From CAZZNQ01 sp964655775 (lineage in GTDB: Bacteria; Planctomycetota; Brocadiia; SM23-32): 29,910 nucleotides of DNA. Location of the stretch: contig CAZZNQ010000049.1 in NCBI GenBank assembly GCA_964655775.1, forward strand, positions 1-29,910, given 5' to 3'. The translations under genes were made by a program, and so were the position numbers. Of this stretch, positions 15,649 to 22,968 are shown piece after piece; position 1 is the stretch's first letter; each line of letters opens with the position of its first letter. The notes under the pieces are model-generated. The model saw nothing but the letters and a program-made list of their open reading frames with translations. It was not told the origin of the DNA and made no database searches.

Positions 15649-16542
15649 CTACTCGGAGAGCGTGCCCTTGGGCCCGGTGGTGAACTGGAAGTTCAGGCCG
15701 ATGAACGTGAGCATCCCGAGCGCGAGAAGCAGCATGAGGGGAGCACCGCAAAGCCAGGCGAACGAGTCCACCAGGAACGGAGTCTTCTCGCCCAGCAGCT
15801 TGCCCAGCAATCCCCAGCAGGCCATGAGCACGCCGGCCCCGAGAAGGGCCGTGGAAAAAATCGCCAGCGGTCGCACGTGGAGCATGGCGGCGAAGCCGGC
15901 CAGGAAGCCAAGAACAAAAGCAATGACGCCCAAGACCGTGTTGTAGTCGAAGAAGAACGCGGCGAAGATGAGGAACGGTGATAGCACCACCAGGAAGATG
16001 GCCACAGGTCTGGCGCGGAGTGCGGCGAATAGGTAAAGGCCGAGGCCGGCCGTCACGCCGACGGCGAAGAGGGTGACGCGGAACCAGGTCGGGCGGTTTG
16101 TGTAGAAGGATTCGATGAGGCAAAACGCCGTTACGCCGCCGGTCAGAAGCCCCCAGACGGGGGCGAAGGGAATGAGCAGTGACTGAATGATCGTCCAGCC
16201 CCCCATGAGGGAGACGATGCCGATGAGCGTGCCTATGCCGAAAACGAACCATCCCTGCGCGCGAGGTTCGGCTAGGTCTTCGAGCATGCCGGATGCATAC
16301 TCGGCCAGATCGCTGACCTGCTGCTCGGCCTTCTCTCCCAGCTCGCGGGCGCGCCGTCTCATTCGCTCGTGGGGAGACGCTGCTTCACCGCTGCCCAGGG
16401 CTTGCTCGGGTGATTCATCGCCCTGGAACGCCGGGGTGCTGGTGTACTCCTGCATGGTCTGCGCTTCAGCGTTGCGCCAGGGGAGCCCCAACACTGCGAC
16501 GACCACAAACAGGACCGTGAGCAGATCGAGTCTCTGCAGCAT
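15649..16542 (-). CDS. Polytopic membrane protein with signal peptide
   Basis: 297 residues. A signal peptide lies at about 1-27 (LLTVLFVVVAVLGL, cleavage after AEA). A short charged, helical exported segment follows (about 45-90: RRRARELGEKAEQQVSDL). Then come seven or eight hydrophobic segments from about 95 to 285. The glycine-rich membrane part loosely resembles DUF4203/TMEM198-type proteins, but I would not assign it. The ATG at 16542 coincides with the signal peptide start and has AAGAGA upstream. It lies 37 nt after the coiled-coil gene, so the two form an operon from the promoter at 17426-17453. Its stop is 20 nt from the convergent TSUP-TPR stop. Confidence 0.8.
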   Translation of the reverse strand: MLQRLDLLTVLFVVVAVLGLPWRNAEAQTMQEYTSTPAFQGDESPEQALGSGEAASPHERMRRRARELGEKAEQQVSDLAEYASGMLEDLAEPRAQGWFVFGIGTLIGIVSLMGGWTIIQSLLIPFAPVWGLLTGGVTAFCLIESFYTNRPTWFRVTLFAVGVTAGLGLYLFAALRARPVAIFLVVLSPFLIFAAFFFDYNTVLGVIAFVLGFLAGFAAMLHVRPLAIFSTALLGAGVLMACWGLLGKLLGEKTPFLVDSFAWLCGAPLMLLLALGMLTFIGLNFQFTTGPKGTLSE

Positions 16543-16579
16543 ATTCTCTTCTTGGAACACGGAATAGGCGCCGCCCGGA

Positions 16580-17347
16580 TCAGGCCTCGCCTTCTCGTTC
16601 CAGTTCCATCCTCTTACGGGCAATGAGTTCGTCGAGGGCCTTCGAGAAGTAGTCGTAGTTGCTGACAAGATCCTCGGAGACGCGCTGCTGGTAGGTGGCG
16701 CGGGCCTTTTCGATGGGTTCTTTGAGCAGCTTGTAGAAGCTTCCGTAAAGGACGCCCTCCTTCACGGCTTCCTCGTGGTAGGCCTCCAGGTCGGCCGCCA
16801 GCACCCGCGCGATGCGCCAAGCGTTCTGGTGTTCCGGGTCATCGGCCACTTCGGGAGAGAGGCCGCCGGAAGCAGCCAAAGAGCCCTCCGGCTCGAGTTG
16901 GACCGGTTCCTCCATCTCTTCCAGTGGCGGCATGGATTCGCTCTTGGTGATGCTTCCTTCGCCGGCCCCCACTTTCCGGTAGACCCGGTCGACGCGGCGC
17001 CCGATGGACTCGACGTACTTGGCGATGTCCCTGGCCTGCTGGTTGACGGCCGCGATCAGTTGGGTCTGGGTCTCCTGCATGGCGGAGACCTTCTCCTGCA
17101 TGGAGTCGAGGAGTTCGGCCATCTGGCGCAGGGCTGCGTCCATGCCTTCGCTGTCGTCAACGTATTCGACGGTCAGCACAGTGGCGGGAATGTGGGCAAC
17201 TCCCTGCTCCGGAGCCTTGCGCTTGGCCTCGGCCTGATCGGCTTTTCTGGCGAAGAGCTTCTTGACCAGCCCCCCGCCTGAGGACTCCTCCTCGGCACCT
17301 TCCGACTCCGGCGCTTCGGATTCTTCCTGAGCGTGGTCATCCGACAT
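16580..17347 (-). CDS. Cytosolic coiled-coil protein of unknown function
   Basis: 255 residues, no hydrophobic segment. The N terminus (2-25) is acidic and low-complexity (SDDHAQEESEAPESEGAEEE), followed by a basic patch KKLFARKADQAEAKRK. Residues about 68-125 form a likely coiled coil (MDAALRQMAELLDSMQEKVSAM, in part). A Pro/Glu linker around 135-160 leads to a helical C-terminal domain (YHEEAVKEGVLYGSFYKLLKEP, in part), ending in RKRMELEREGEA. I do not recognise a family. The ATG at 17347 has AAAGGGG just upstream; the longer open frame runs through the promoter. It is co-transcribed with the polytopic membrane protein, which suggests a cytosolic partner of that protein (inference). Confidence 0.8.
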   Translation of the reverse strand: MSDDHAQEESEAPESEGAEEESSGGGLVKKLFARKADQAEAKRKAPEQGVAHIPATVLTVEYVDDSEGMDAALRQMAELLDSMQEKVSAMQETQTQLIAAVNQQARDIAKYVESIGRRVDRVYRKVGAGEGSITKSESMPPLEEMEEPVQLEPEGSLAASGGLSPEVADDPEHQNAWRIARVLAADLEAYHEEAVKEGVLYGSFYKLLKEPIEKARATYQQRVSEDLVSNYDYFSKALDELIARKRMELEREGEA

Positions 17348-17362
17348 TGTAACCCCTTTCCA

Positions 17363-17380
17363 TTGCGGGCCGGCCCGCAA
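17363..17380. promoter_or_regulatory. Perfect 18-bp palindrome in the leader of the coiled-coil operon
   Basis: TTGCGGGCCGGCCCGCAA is its own reverse complement over all 18 bases. It lies between the predicted transcription start (about 17419) and the ribosome site of the gene at 17347. Zero spacer suits a dimeric DNA-binding protein better than an RNA hairpin. Confidence 0.55.
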
Positions 17381-17425
17381 CCCGACTCGTGCCGGGTGTT
17401 CCTCCGATCTCTGCAACGTGCCAAT

Positions 17426-17453
17426 ACTATACCACCAGTGCCCGCGAACGCAA
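17426..17453 (-). promoter_or_regulatory. Sigma-70-type promoter of the coiled-coil/membrane operon
   Basis: Minus strand: -35 TTGCGT, 16-bp spacer, -10 TATAGT (five of six). It gives a leader of about 72 nt that contains the perfect palindrome. The divergent 340-nt gap to the next gene (17348-17687) also holds the sphingolipid promoter and an imperfect palindrome. Confidence 0.55.
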
Positions 17454-17542
17454 GCGTCTGTACCGGCAGGCAACGCGCCAGAATCCACCCCATGAGGTAT
17501 CCCGTCCGTCCCCGCCGGAGTTGCTCGGGGCTTGACCCGAGC

Positions 17543-17559
17543 GTTAGTCTGAGGCTAAC
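17543..17559. promoter_or_regulatory. Imperfect palindrome upstream of the sphingolipid promoter
   Basis: GTTAGTCTGAGGCTAAC: eight base pairs around a central G, with one mismatched pair. It is centred about 47 bp upstream of the -35 box at 17598, a place where activators often bind. The site is suggestive only. Confidence 0.35.
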
Positions 17560-17597
17560 CTTGTCCTAATCGCCCGCGTGAGGGTGCTGCTCCTGAC

Positions 17598-17626
17598 TTG
17601 ACATTTGCGCCCTTGGCGGTTATGTC
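17598..17626 (+). promoter_or_regulatory. Sigma-70-type promoter of the sphingolipid cluster
   Basis: A perfect -35 TTGACA, a 17-bp spacer and a weaker -10 TATGTC. It lies about 60 bp before the start of the alpha-oxoamine synthase and is the only strong site on this strand between the divergent genes. Confidence 0.6.
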
Positions 17627-17687
17627 TTTGTAGCCTGGCAACAGGGGCCGGAGAGCCCGACAGACCACGAACGGGGCGGCGTTGCAC

Positions 17688-18896
17688 ATGAAGGAAATGA
17701 CTGAGAACTGCGTGCCGTTGCTGCGGAAAGTACAACAGTTCAAAGACGCCCAGATGGCCAAAGATACGGGTTTTTACCCGTATTTCCGGCCCATCTCCTC
17801 GGCGCAGGACACCGAGGTCATCATGCACGGCCGCAAGGTGGTGATGCTGGGGTCTAACAGCTACCTGGGGCTGACGAACGATCCCGAGGTGAAGGCCGCC
17901 GCGACAGCCGCCCTGGAGAAGTACGGCACCGGATGCGCCGGCTCGCGATTCCTCAACGGCACCCTGGACATCCATCTGGAGCTGGAAGAGGAACTGGCAG
18001 ACCTGGTCGGCAAGGAAGCGGCGCTGATCTATTCCACCGGTTTCCAGACCAACCTCGGCATCATCGGCACACTGGTGGGCAAGGGCGACTGCGTCATCAC
18101 GGACCGCGACGACCACGCCAGCATAGTGGACGGCTGTCTGCTGAGCTTCGGCGACAGGCTCCGCTACTCCCATAATGACGTTGAGAGCCTGGAGGCAAGA
18201 CTTGAGGACTGTCCGCCCGATGCGGGCGTGCTGGTCGCCGTCGACGGTGTCTTCAGCATGAAGGGCGACATAGCCCCCTTGCCCGAGATTTGCGATGTTG
18301 CGGAGCGGCACTCCGCCGCTTTGCTGGTGGACGACGCCCACGGCATCGGCGTTCTTGGTGATGGCGGGCGCGGCACGTGCAACCATTTCGGCGTCACCGA
18401 CCGCGTGCACCTGATCATGGGCACCTTCAGCAAGTCGCTTGCGTCGCTGGGCGGCTTCGTGGCGTCGGACAGGCGCACCATCGAATACCTGAAGCACCGC
18501 TCCCGCCCACTCATATTCAGTGCCAGCATGCCCCCCTCCAACGTCGCCGCCGTGCTCGCCGCCGTGCGCATTCTGCGGCGCGAACCCGAACGCGTCGAGA
18601 GGCTCTGGCGCAACACGCGGCTGATGAAGGACGGATTGAAGTCCCTGGGCTTCGACACGGGCTGCAGCCAGACGCCCGTGGTGCCGGTTCTGGTGGGCGA
18701 TCAGATGACCTGCTGGCGCATGTGCAAGCGCCTGGAGGAGGAAGGCGTCTTCGTCAACCCCGTCATCCCGCCGGCCGTGGCGCCCAATGAGACCCTCCTG
18801 CGGATCAGCTTGATGGCCACCCACACCGACGAGCAGATCGATTTCGCACTGGAGAAGATGGCCAAGGTCGGGCGCGAGACGGGCGTCATCGACTGA
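17688..18896 (+). CDS. spt: Serine palmitoyltransferase-like alpha-oxoamine synthase
   Basis: PLP-dependent enzyme that condenses an amino acid with an acyl thioester; serine plus palmitoyl-CoA or acyl-ACP gives 3-ketosphinganine. It has 402 residues, normal for bacterial Spt. Visible features are SNSYLGLT (about 56-63), the His of DDHAS (143) that stacks on PLP, VDDAHGIGVLG (214-224), and the Schiff-base lysine Lys249 in GTFSKSLASLGGFV. The GTFSKS-x-ASLGG form is the Spt type; glycine C-acetyltransferase and BioF usually differ there. The ATG at 17688 is chosen; TTG at 17682 and ATG at 17697 are also in frame, and the ribosome site is weak. It heads a cluster with acyltransferase, reductase and PAP2 genes, which supports sphingolipid synthesis. 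No acyl carrier protein gene is seen beside it. Confidence 0.88.
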   Translation: MKEMTENCVPLLRKVQQFKDAQMAKDTGFYPYFRPISSAQDTEVIMHGRKVVMLGSNSYLGLTNDPEVKAAATAALEKYGTGCAGSRFLNGTLDIHLELEEELADLVGKEAALIYSTGFQTNLGIIGTLVGKGDCVITDRDDHASIVDGCLLSFGDRLRYSHNDVESLEARLEDCPPDAGVLVAVDGVFSMKGDIAPLPEICDVAERHSAALLVDDAHGIGVLGDGGRGTCNHFGVTDRVHLIMGTFSKSLASLGGFVASDRRTIEYLKHRSRPLIFSASMPPSNVAAVLAAVRILRREPERVERLWRNTRLMKDGLKSLGFDTGCSQTPVVPVLVGDQMTCWRMCKRLEEEGVFVNPVIPPAVAPNETLLRISLMATHTDEQIDFALEKMAKVGRETGVID

Positions 18897-18937
18897 ATCG
18901 CGCGCCGGGTGGCGTACTCAAGCCGGCCGGGGAGACT

Positions 18938-20050
18938 ATGGGCATCGAAGTCAGGGAAGTCACCACCCGCCGGCAGATGAAGCGGTTCATCACCTTCCCC
19001 TTGCGCCTGTACGACGCCGATTCCCTCTATGTGCCGCACCTGATCGTCGAGCGCAAGGAGTTCTTCAGCAGCGAGAACCCCGCGTTTGAGTTCACCGACC
19101 CCGCCTACTTCCTCGCCTTTGATTCCGGCCGGATCGTCGGCCGCATCAGCGCCCACGTGAACGCCAGGCATAACCGCCACGCCGGCGAGAAGGCCGGCTT
19201 CTTCGGGTTCCTGGAGTCGGTCCAGGACTTCGCCGTGGCCGCGGCCCTGTTGGAGAAGGCGGAGGAATGGCTCCGGCAGCGGAGCATGCAGGTCGTGCGG
19301 GGGCCTCTCAACTTCTCCACGAACCATGAGTGCGGAATGCTGGTCGACGGATTCGACGATCCTCCGGCCATCATGATGCCGTACAACAAGACATACTATC
19401 CCTCCTTCATGGAGAGGGCCGGCTACCTCAAAGCGAAGGATCTGGTGGCGTACGATTGCCTGGACGAGGACGGCGTGCCGCCGTTCCTGGAGAGATTCGC
19501 CATGCGGGCGGCCGAGCGTTACGGCCTCGTGTGCCGGCCGATCGACAAGCGGTTCTTCGAGGAGGATGTGCGCACCGCTTTCCGCATCTACAACGAGGCA
19601 TGGTCGGACAACTGGGGGTTCGTGCCGATGACCGAGGCGCAGTTCCGGTTCGCGGCCAAGGGGCTTAAGCAGGTGCTGGACCCCGACCTGGCGTTCATCG
19701 CCGAAGCGGATGGCGAGCCGGTGGGGTTCTCCCTGTCGCTGCCGGACTACAATCCCCTGTTCAAGAAGATGAAGGGCCGCCTCCTGCCGTTCGGCATCTT
19801 CATCTTCCTTCTGGGTCGCCGTCGCCTCGAGCGGATACGCACGCTGACGCTCGGGGTGGTGCCGGAGTTCCGACGCAGGGGAGTGGAGAGCTTACTCATA
19901 TACCATACGTATACCGGCGGCGTAAAGAAGGGCTACCACCGGGGCGAGTTCTCCTGGGTGTTGGAGGACAACGTGCTGCTCCGCCGCGCCGTCGAACGGA
20001 TAGGCGCGCGCGCCTACAAGACCTACCGCATCTACGAGAAGTGTCTGTGA
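18938..20050 (+). CDS. GNAT-fold acyltransferase, candidate bacterial ceramide synthase
   Basis: 370 residues, soluble. The C-terminal half shows the GNAT acyl-CoA binding pattern RIRTLTLGVVPEFRRRGVESLLIY (about 289-312, given in part as LGVVPEFRRRGVES). It is preceded by AFIAEADGEPVGFSLSLPD. The N-terminal half repeats a weaker GNAT-like unit (YFLAFDSGRIVGRISAHVN, in part). Large GNAT proteins next to Spt serve as the bacterial ceramide synthase (bCerS) in Caulobacter, where they N-acylate the sphingoid base. That role here is inferred from neighbours and length. The ATG follows GGGGAG and lies 41 nt after spt. Its stop overlaps the next start as GTGA. Confidence 0.8.
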   Translation: MGIEVREVTTRRQMKRFITFPLRLYDADSLYVPHLIVERKEFFSSENPAFEFTDPAYFLAFDSGRIVGRISAHVNARHNRHAGEKAGFFGFLESVQDFAVAAALLEKAEEWLRQRSMQVVRGPLNFSTNHECGMLVDGFDDPPAIMMPYNKTYYPSFMERAGYLKAKDLVAYDCLDEDGVPPFLERFAMRAAERYGLVCRPIDKRFFEEDVRTAFRIYNEAWSDNWGFVPMTEAQFRFAAKGLKQVLDPDLAFIAEADGEPVGFSLSLPDYNPLFKKMKGRLLPFGIFIFLLGRRRLERIRTLTLGVVPEFRRRGVESLLIYHTYTGGVKKGYHRGEFSWVLEDNVLLRRAVERIGARAYKTYRIYEKCL

Positions 20051-21045
20051 AAGTGCTGCTGACCGGCGCCAACGGTTTCGTGGGCAGCCACATCCTGGAC
20101 GGACTGCTTGCCGCGGGATGTGACGTGGCCGTCATGCTGCGCGAGACCAGCGATACCACTTTCATACGTGCGCAACTGCCGAGGGTGGAGATCCGTTACG
20201 GATCTCTGGGCAACCGAGAGTCACTTGTGGCCGCTGCGGACGGGGTCGACGCGGCTGTGCACTGCGCCGGCAAGACCAAGGCGATCCGCCCGGCGGAATA
20301 CTACGCCGCAAACGCCGACGGGACAGCAAATCTGGTTGCGGCGTGCAATGAGCACTCCGAGAGGCTCCGCCACCTGATTCTGATCTCCAGCCTGGCCGCC
20401 ACCGGGCCAGGTACCCCTGAGGAGCCGGCGGACGAGGCGGCCCCGGCGTGCCCGGTCACTCACTACGGGCGCAGCAAGCTTGCGGGAGAGAATCACGTGC
20501 GCCGAAGCGCCGCCATGCCCTATACAATCCTCCGACCGGCGGCGGTGTACGGACCTCGCGACAGCGACTTCTACCTTGTCTTCCGCAGCGTGCAGTCCGG
20601 CCTCGCTCCGTTGATGGACGGTGGCAGACAGTGGCTGAGCCTCGTTTTCGCGCCGGACGTGGCGGCGGCCGTCCTCAAGGCGCTGACGTCGCAGGAGGCA
20701 ACGGGGCGCGTCTATCACGTTGCCCACAGGACACCGTGCACCCAGCGGGCGCTCACGCACGCGGTGGCCCGAGCGATGGACCGCCACGCTGCGGAGGTCT
20801 TCGTGCCGTCCTGGGTCTTGTATCCCATCTGTATTGCGAACGACCTGGTGGCCCGGATTAAGGGCAAGCCCAGCATTCTGAACGCGGCCAAGATCCCGGA
20901 GTACTCCGCGCCGGGGTGGGTATGTCGGACGGACAGGGCGGAGACCGACCTGGGTTTCTGCGCTGAGACCGATCTGGATGCCGGGCTGAGGGACACACTT
21001 CACTGGTACCGGGAGGAGCAATGGTTGCCGAGCCCGGATCATTGA
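20047..21045 (+). CDS. NAD-dependent epimerase/dehydratase, candidate 3-ketosphinganine reductase (CerR-like)
   Basis: 332 residues, extended short-chain dehydrogenase/reductase. The nucleotide loop TGANGFVG lies at 6-13. The catalytic Ser is in LISSLAATG near 114, and the YGRSK motif gives Tyr140 and Lys144. In Caulobacter the CerR gene next to spt is this same kind of reductase, reducing the ketone produced by Spt or the ketoceramide. I take the GTG at 20047, which forms a four-base GTGA overlap with the acyltransferase stop; a GTG two codons earlier (20041) is also possible. The PAP2 gene starts inside its last 25 nt. The reductase fold is certain; the substrate is inferred from context. 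Confidence 0.82.
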   Translation: MKVLLTGANGFVGSHILDGLLAAGCDVAVMLRETSDTTFIRAQLPRVEIRYGSLGNRESLVAAADGVDAAVHCAGKTKAIRPAEYYAANADGTANLVAACNEHSERLRHLILISSLAATGPGTPEEPADEAAPACPVTHYGRSKLAGENHVRRSAAMPYTILRPAAVYGPRDSDFYLVFRSVQSGLAPLMDGGRQWLSLVFAPDVAAAVLKALTSQEATGRVYHVAHRTPCTQRALTHAVARAMDRHAAEVFVPSWVLYPICIANDLVARIKGKPSILNAAKIPEYSAPGWVCRTDRAETDLGFCAETDLDAGLRDTLHWYREEQWLPSPDH

Positions 21046-22034
21046 GGTCTGCCCGTAGGCTGCTGAGGCGGCACACGGCCAACTATAGGATCGTGGACTA
21101 CCTGACGCAGGGCTACCTGCTCCTGGTGGCAGCGCTGATTCTGGTCTTCCAGGGCGCGCGCGTGCCGCACTGGCCGGCATACGTGGCTGCGCACGCGTTC
21201 GCGATTGTCGGGATCCACATCCTCGTGAAGGTGGGAAGCGCGCGTCGAGGCGGACCGCTGGCGTTCTTGCGGGCGTTCTACCCGATAGCGCTCTACAGCT
21301 TCCTTTACACCGAGAGCCACCTGCTGGACTCGATGGTGTTCGCCCAGAGTTTCGACGCGTTTTTCGTGCGGCTGGAGCAGTCCATCTTTGGTTGCCAGCC
21401 CAGCCGCGCGTTGATGTGGCGCTTTCCGCAACGGGTGGTCAGTGAGATCGCCTACTTCGGCTATTTCACGTATTACTTCATGGTCCTGGGTGTGGGGCTG
21501 GCGCTTTACTGGCGCAGCCGGCGCCACTATTACCATTACCTGACCGTTGTCAGCTTCATGTTCTACGTCTGCTATTTCACCTATATCGTGCTCCCCGTGA
21601 TGGGACCGCACGGAGACTGGGTCCGGTCGGCCTCCGAAGAGGTGTTCTGGCTTCTTGGCGAGCGGAGAATTCCTCCGCAGGCAACGGCTGGGCCCTTCTA
21701 CCACGTGATGAAGTTGATCTACAGGGCGGTGGAAGCCCGCGGCGGAGCGGCTTTCCCCAGCAGCCACGTAGCCGTCGCGATCACCACTCTATACTTCACG
21801 TTCCTCTACTGGCGGCCGATGCGTTGGGTGCATCTGACGGCAGTTGTGCTGCTGACTATCTCCACTGTTTACTGCGGCTACCACTATGTCGTAGACATCC
21901 TGGGGGCGTTTGCGCTGGTGGCGGTGGCGCTGCCGCTTGTGGACCTGGCCTACAGGAGGAGCGACGAATTCCGGGAGCCGGCGCATGCAGCGGAGCACCA
22001 CCAGGAGGAGCCGGTCGCTACGGGCGGCGAATGA
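21021..22034 (+). CDS. PAP2/Aur1-like membrane phosphotransferase
   Basis: 337 residues, about six or seven hydrophobic segments (30-44, 55-71, 84-97, 146-163, 175-194, 250-264, 271-284). The PAP2 catalytic residues are present: FPSSHV with His249, then GYHYVVD with His288 and Asp292. The spacing and the FPSSH form recall inositol phosphorylceramide synthase (Aur1) and its bacterial relatives, which move a phospho head group onto ceramide. The ATG at 21021 follows GGAGG and overlaps the reductase by 25 nt, which implies coupled translation. The head group cannot be told. The alternative is a plain lipid phosphatase. The 3' end overlaps the convergent pantothenate kinase gene by 17 nt. Confidence 0.83.
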   Translation: MVAEPGSLRSARRLLRRHTANYRIVDYLTQGYLLLVAALILVFQGARVPHWPAYVAAHAFAIVGIHILVKVGSARRGGPLAFLRAFYPIALYSFLYTESHLLDSMVFAQSFDAFFVRLEQSIFGCQPSRALMWRFPQRVVSEIAYFGYFTYYFMVLGVGLALYWRSRRHYYHYLTVVSFMFYVCYFTYIVLPVMGPHGDWVRSASEEVFWLLGERRIPPQATAGPFYHVMKLIYRAVEARGGAAFPSSHVAVAITTLYFTFLYWRPMRWVHLTAVVLLTISTVYCGYHYVVDILGAFALVAVALPLVDLAYRRSDEFREPAHAAEHHQEEPVATGGE

Positions 22035-22800
22035 GCGATTCCATACCCCGGAATACCAGCAGGGCTTCGTGACGCGGGGAGAACCTCTTGAGCGCCGGGA
22101 TGAGCAGCGGCGCGTCGCCGCCGGAGACCACAACCGGCAAGTCGTCGTCCGATGCGTCGCGATACTGTTCGATGAGGGCACGAACACCTCCCGCAACCGA
22201 CCAGTAAACGCCAAGCGAGAGGGCCTGCGACGTCGAGCGGCCGGGCGCATCCGGTGGGGGACCGGGCGACACCAGCGGTAGGAGGGCGGTTCGCTGGTGA
22301 AGGGCTCCGGCGCACAGGTGCAGGCCGGGCGATATGGCGCCGCCCGCGAACGCTCCGTCGGTATCCACCAGATCCGTCGTCACGGCAGTGCCGGCGCAGA
22401 CCGCCACACAGGGCGGCCCGGTGAGGTCCCGGGCGCCGAGCGCTGCGAGCAGCCGGTCCACGCCGACGTCCTGGGGGCGCTCGACGTTCACCGAGATGGG
22501 AAGGTCCGATCGGCGCAGAACGTGCGGCTCGCCCCCGACTTCGATGTTACGCCACGCCGCAATCAGCCTCTCGGCAGCAGGCGGATTCACCGAGCACAGC
22601 AGGCACGGTGTCTCGTGGGACATGTCGTGCAGCTGGGACCGCAGCATCTGCTCCAGGCGAGGCTGCAAGTCCTCCAGGGGCCGCGCCGGCGCCCGGAAAG
22701 CGAAGTGCCAGCCGTCCGATTCCCGTATCGCGCACTTGACGCCGGTGTTGCCAACATCAAAGCCGATTGCGGAGTTGGTTTCCGATTCTTGTGCAACCAT
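22018..22800 (-). CDS. coaX: Type III pantothenate kinase
   Basis: Phosphorylates pantothenate in the first step of coenzyme A synthesis; it is an ASKHA-fold enzyme in the cytosol. The 260-residue length is normal. The phosphate-1 motif FDVGNTGVK holds Asp15. The substrate motif VGVDRLLAAL carries Asp115, the expected catalytic aspartate. GTAVTTDLVD is the phosphate-2 region, and GGAISPGL follows near 153-160. In most relatives the residue two before GTA is Asp; here it is Cys135 (VCAGTA). The ATG at 22800 diverges from leuS across a 168-nt promoter region. The gene ends inside the PAP2 gene on the other strand. Confidence 0.93.
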   Translation of the reverse strand: MVAQESETNSAIGFDVGNTGVKCAIRESDGWHFAFRAPARPLEDLQPRLEQMLRSQLHDMSHETPCLLCSVNPPAAERLIAAWRNIEVGGEPHVLRRSDLPISVNVERPQDVGVDRLLAALGARDLTGPPCVAVCAGTAVTTDLVDTDGAFAGGAISPGLHLCAGALHQRTALLPLVSPGPPPDAPGRSTSQALSLGVYWSVAGGVRALIEQYRDASDDDLPVVVSGGDAPLLIPALKRFSPRHEALLVFRGMESLIRRP

Positions 22801-22846
22801 GGTTGTCTGTGCGACTTGCCGATTCCTGGGAATACGACAATTGCCG

Positions 22847-22875
22847 AGTATAGCATATGGGTCTGGCGTGGCGAA
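22847..22875 (-). promoter_or_regulatory. Possible promoter of coaX
   Basis: Minus strand -10 TATACT (22852-22847) with a weak TTCGCC 17 bp upstream. It would give a leader of about 40 nt to the ATG at 22800. Confidence 0.35.
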
Positions 22876-22887
22876 GGGACGTTCCGT

Positions 22888-22915
22888 TTGAAGCGGAAGC
22901 CGCTATTGATATAAT
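22888..22915 (+). promoter_or_regulatory. Extended -10 promoter of leuS
   Basis: -35 TTGAAG, 16-bp spacer, perfect -10 TATAAT preceded by TGA, which is the TGn extended -10 form. This is the closest match to consensus in the window. The expected leader to the ATG at 22969 is about 47 nt and contains no obvious T-box structure. Confidence 0.75.
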
Positions 22916-22968
22916 CGTAAACTCATCCATTCCCCTTGTCTTGCTGCATCACCCGGAGCACACACAGC

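Noticed and set aside
17531..17560. Second sphingolipid promoter (TTGACC with TAACCT)
   Set aside because: The -10 is poor, and it overlaps the imperfect palindrome; the TTGACA site at 17598 is better placed.
17688..18896. Glycine C-acetyltransferase (KBL) or BioF
   Set aside because: The lysine motif GTFSKSLASLGG and the neighbours fit Spt; there is no tdh or biotin gene nearby.
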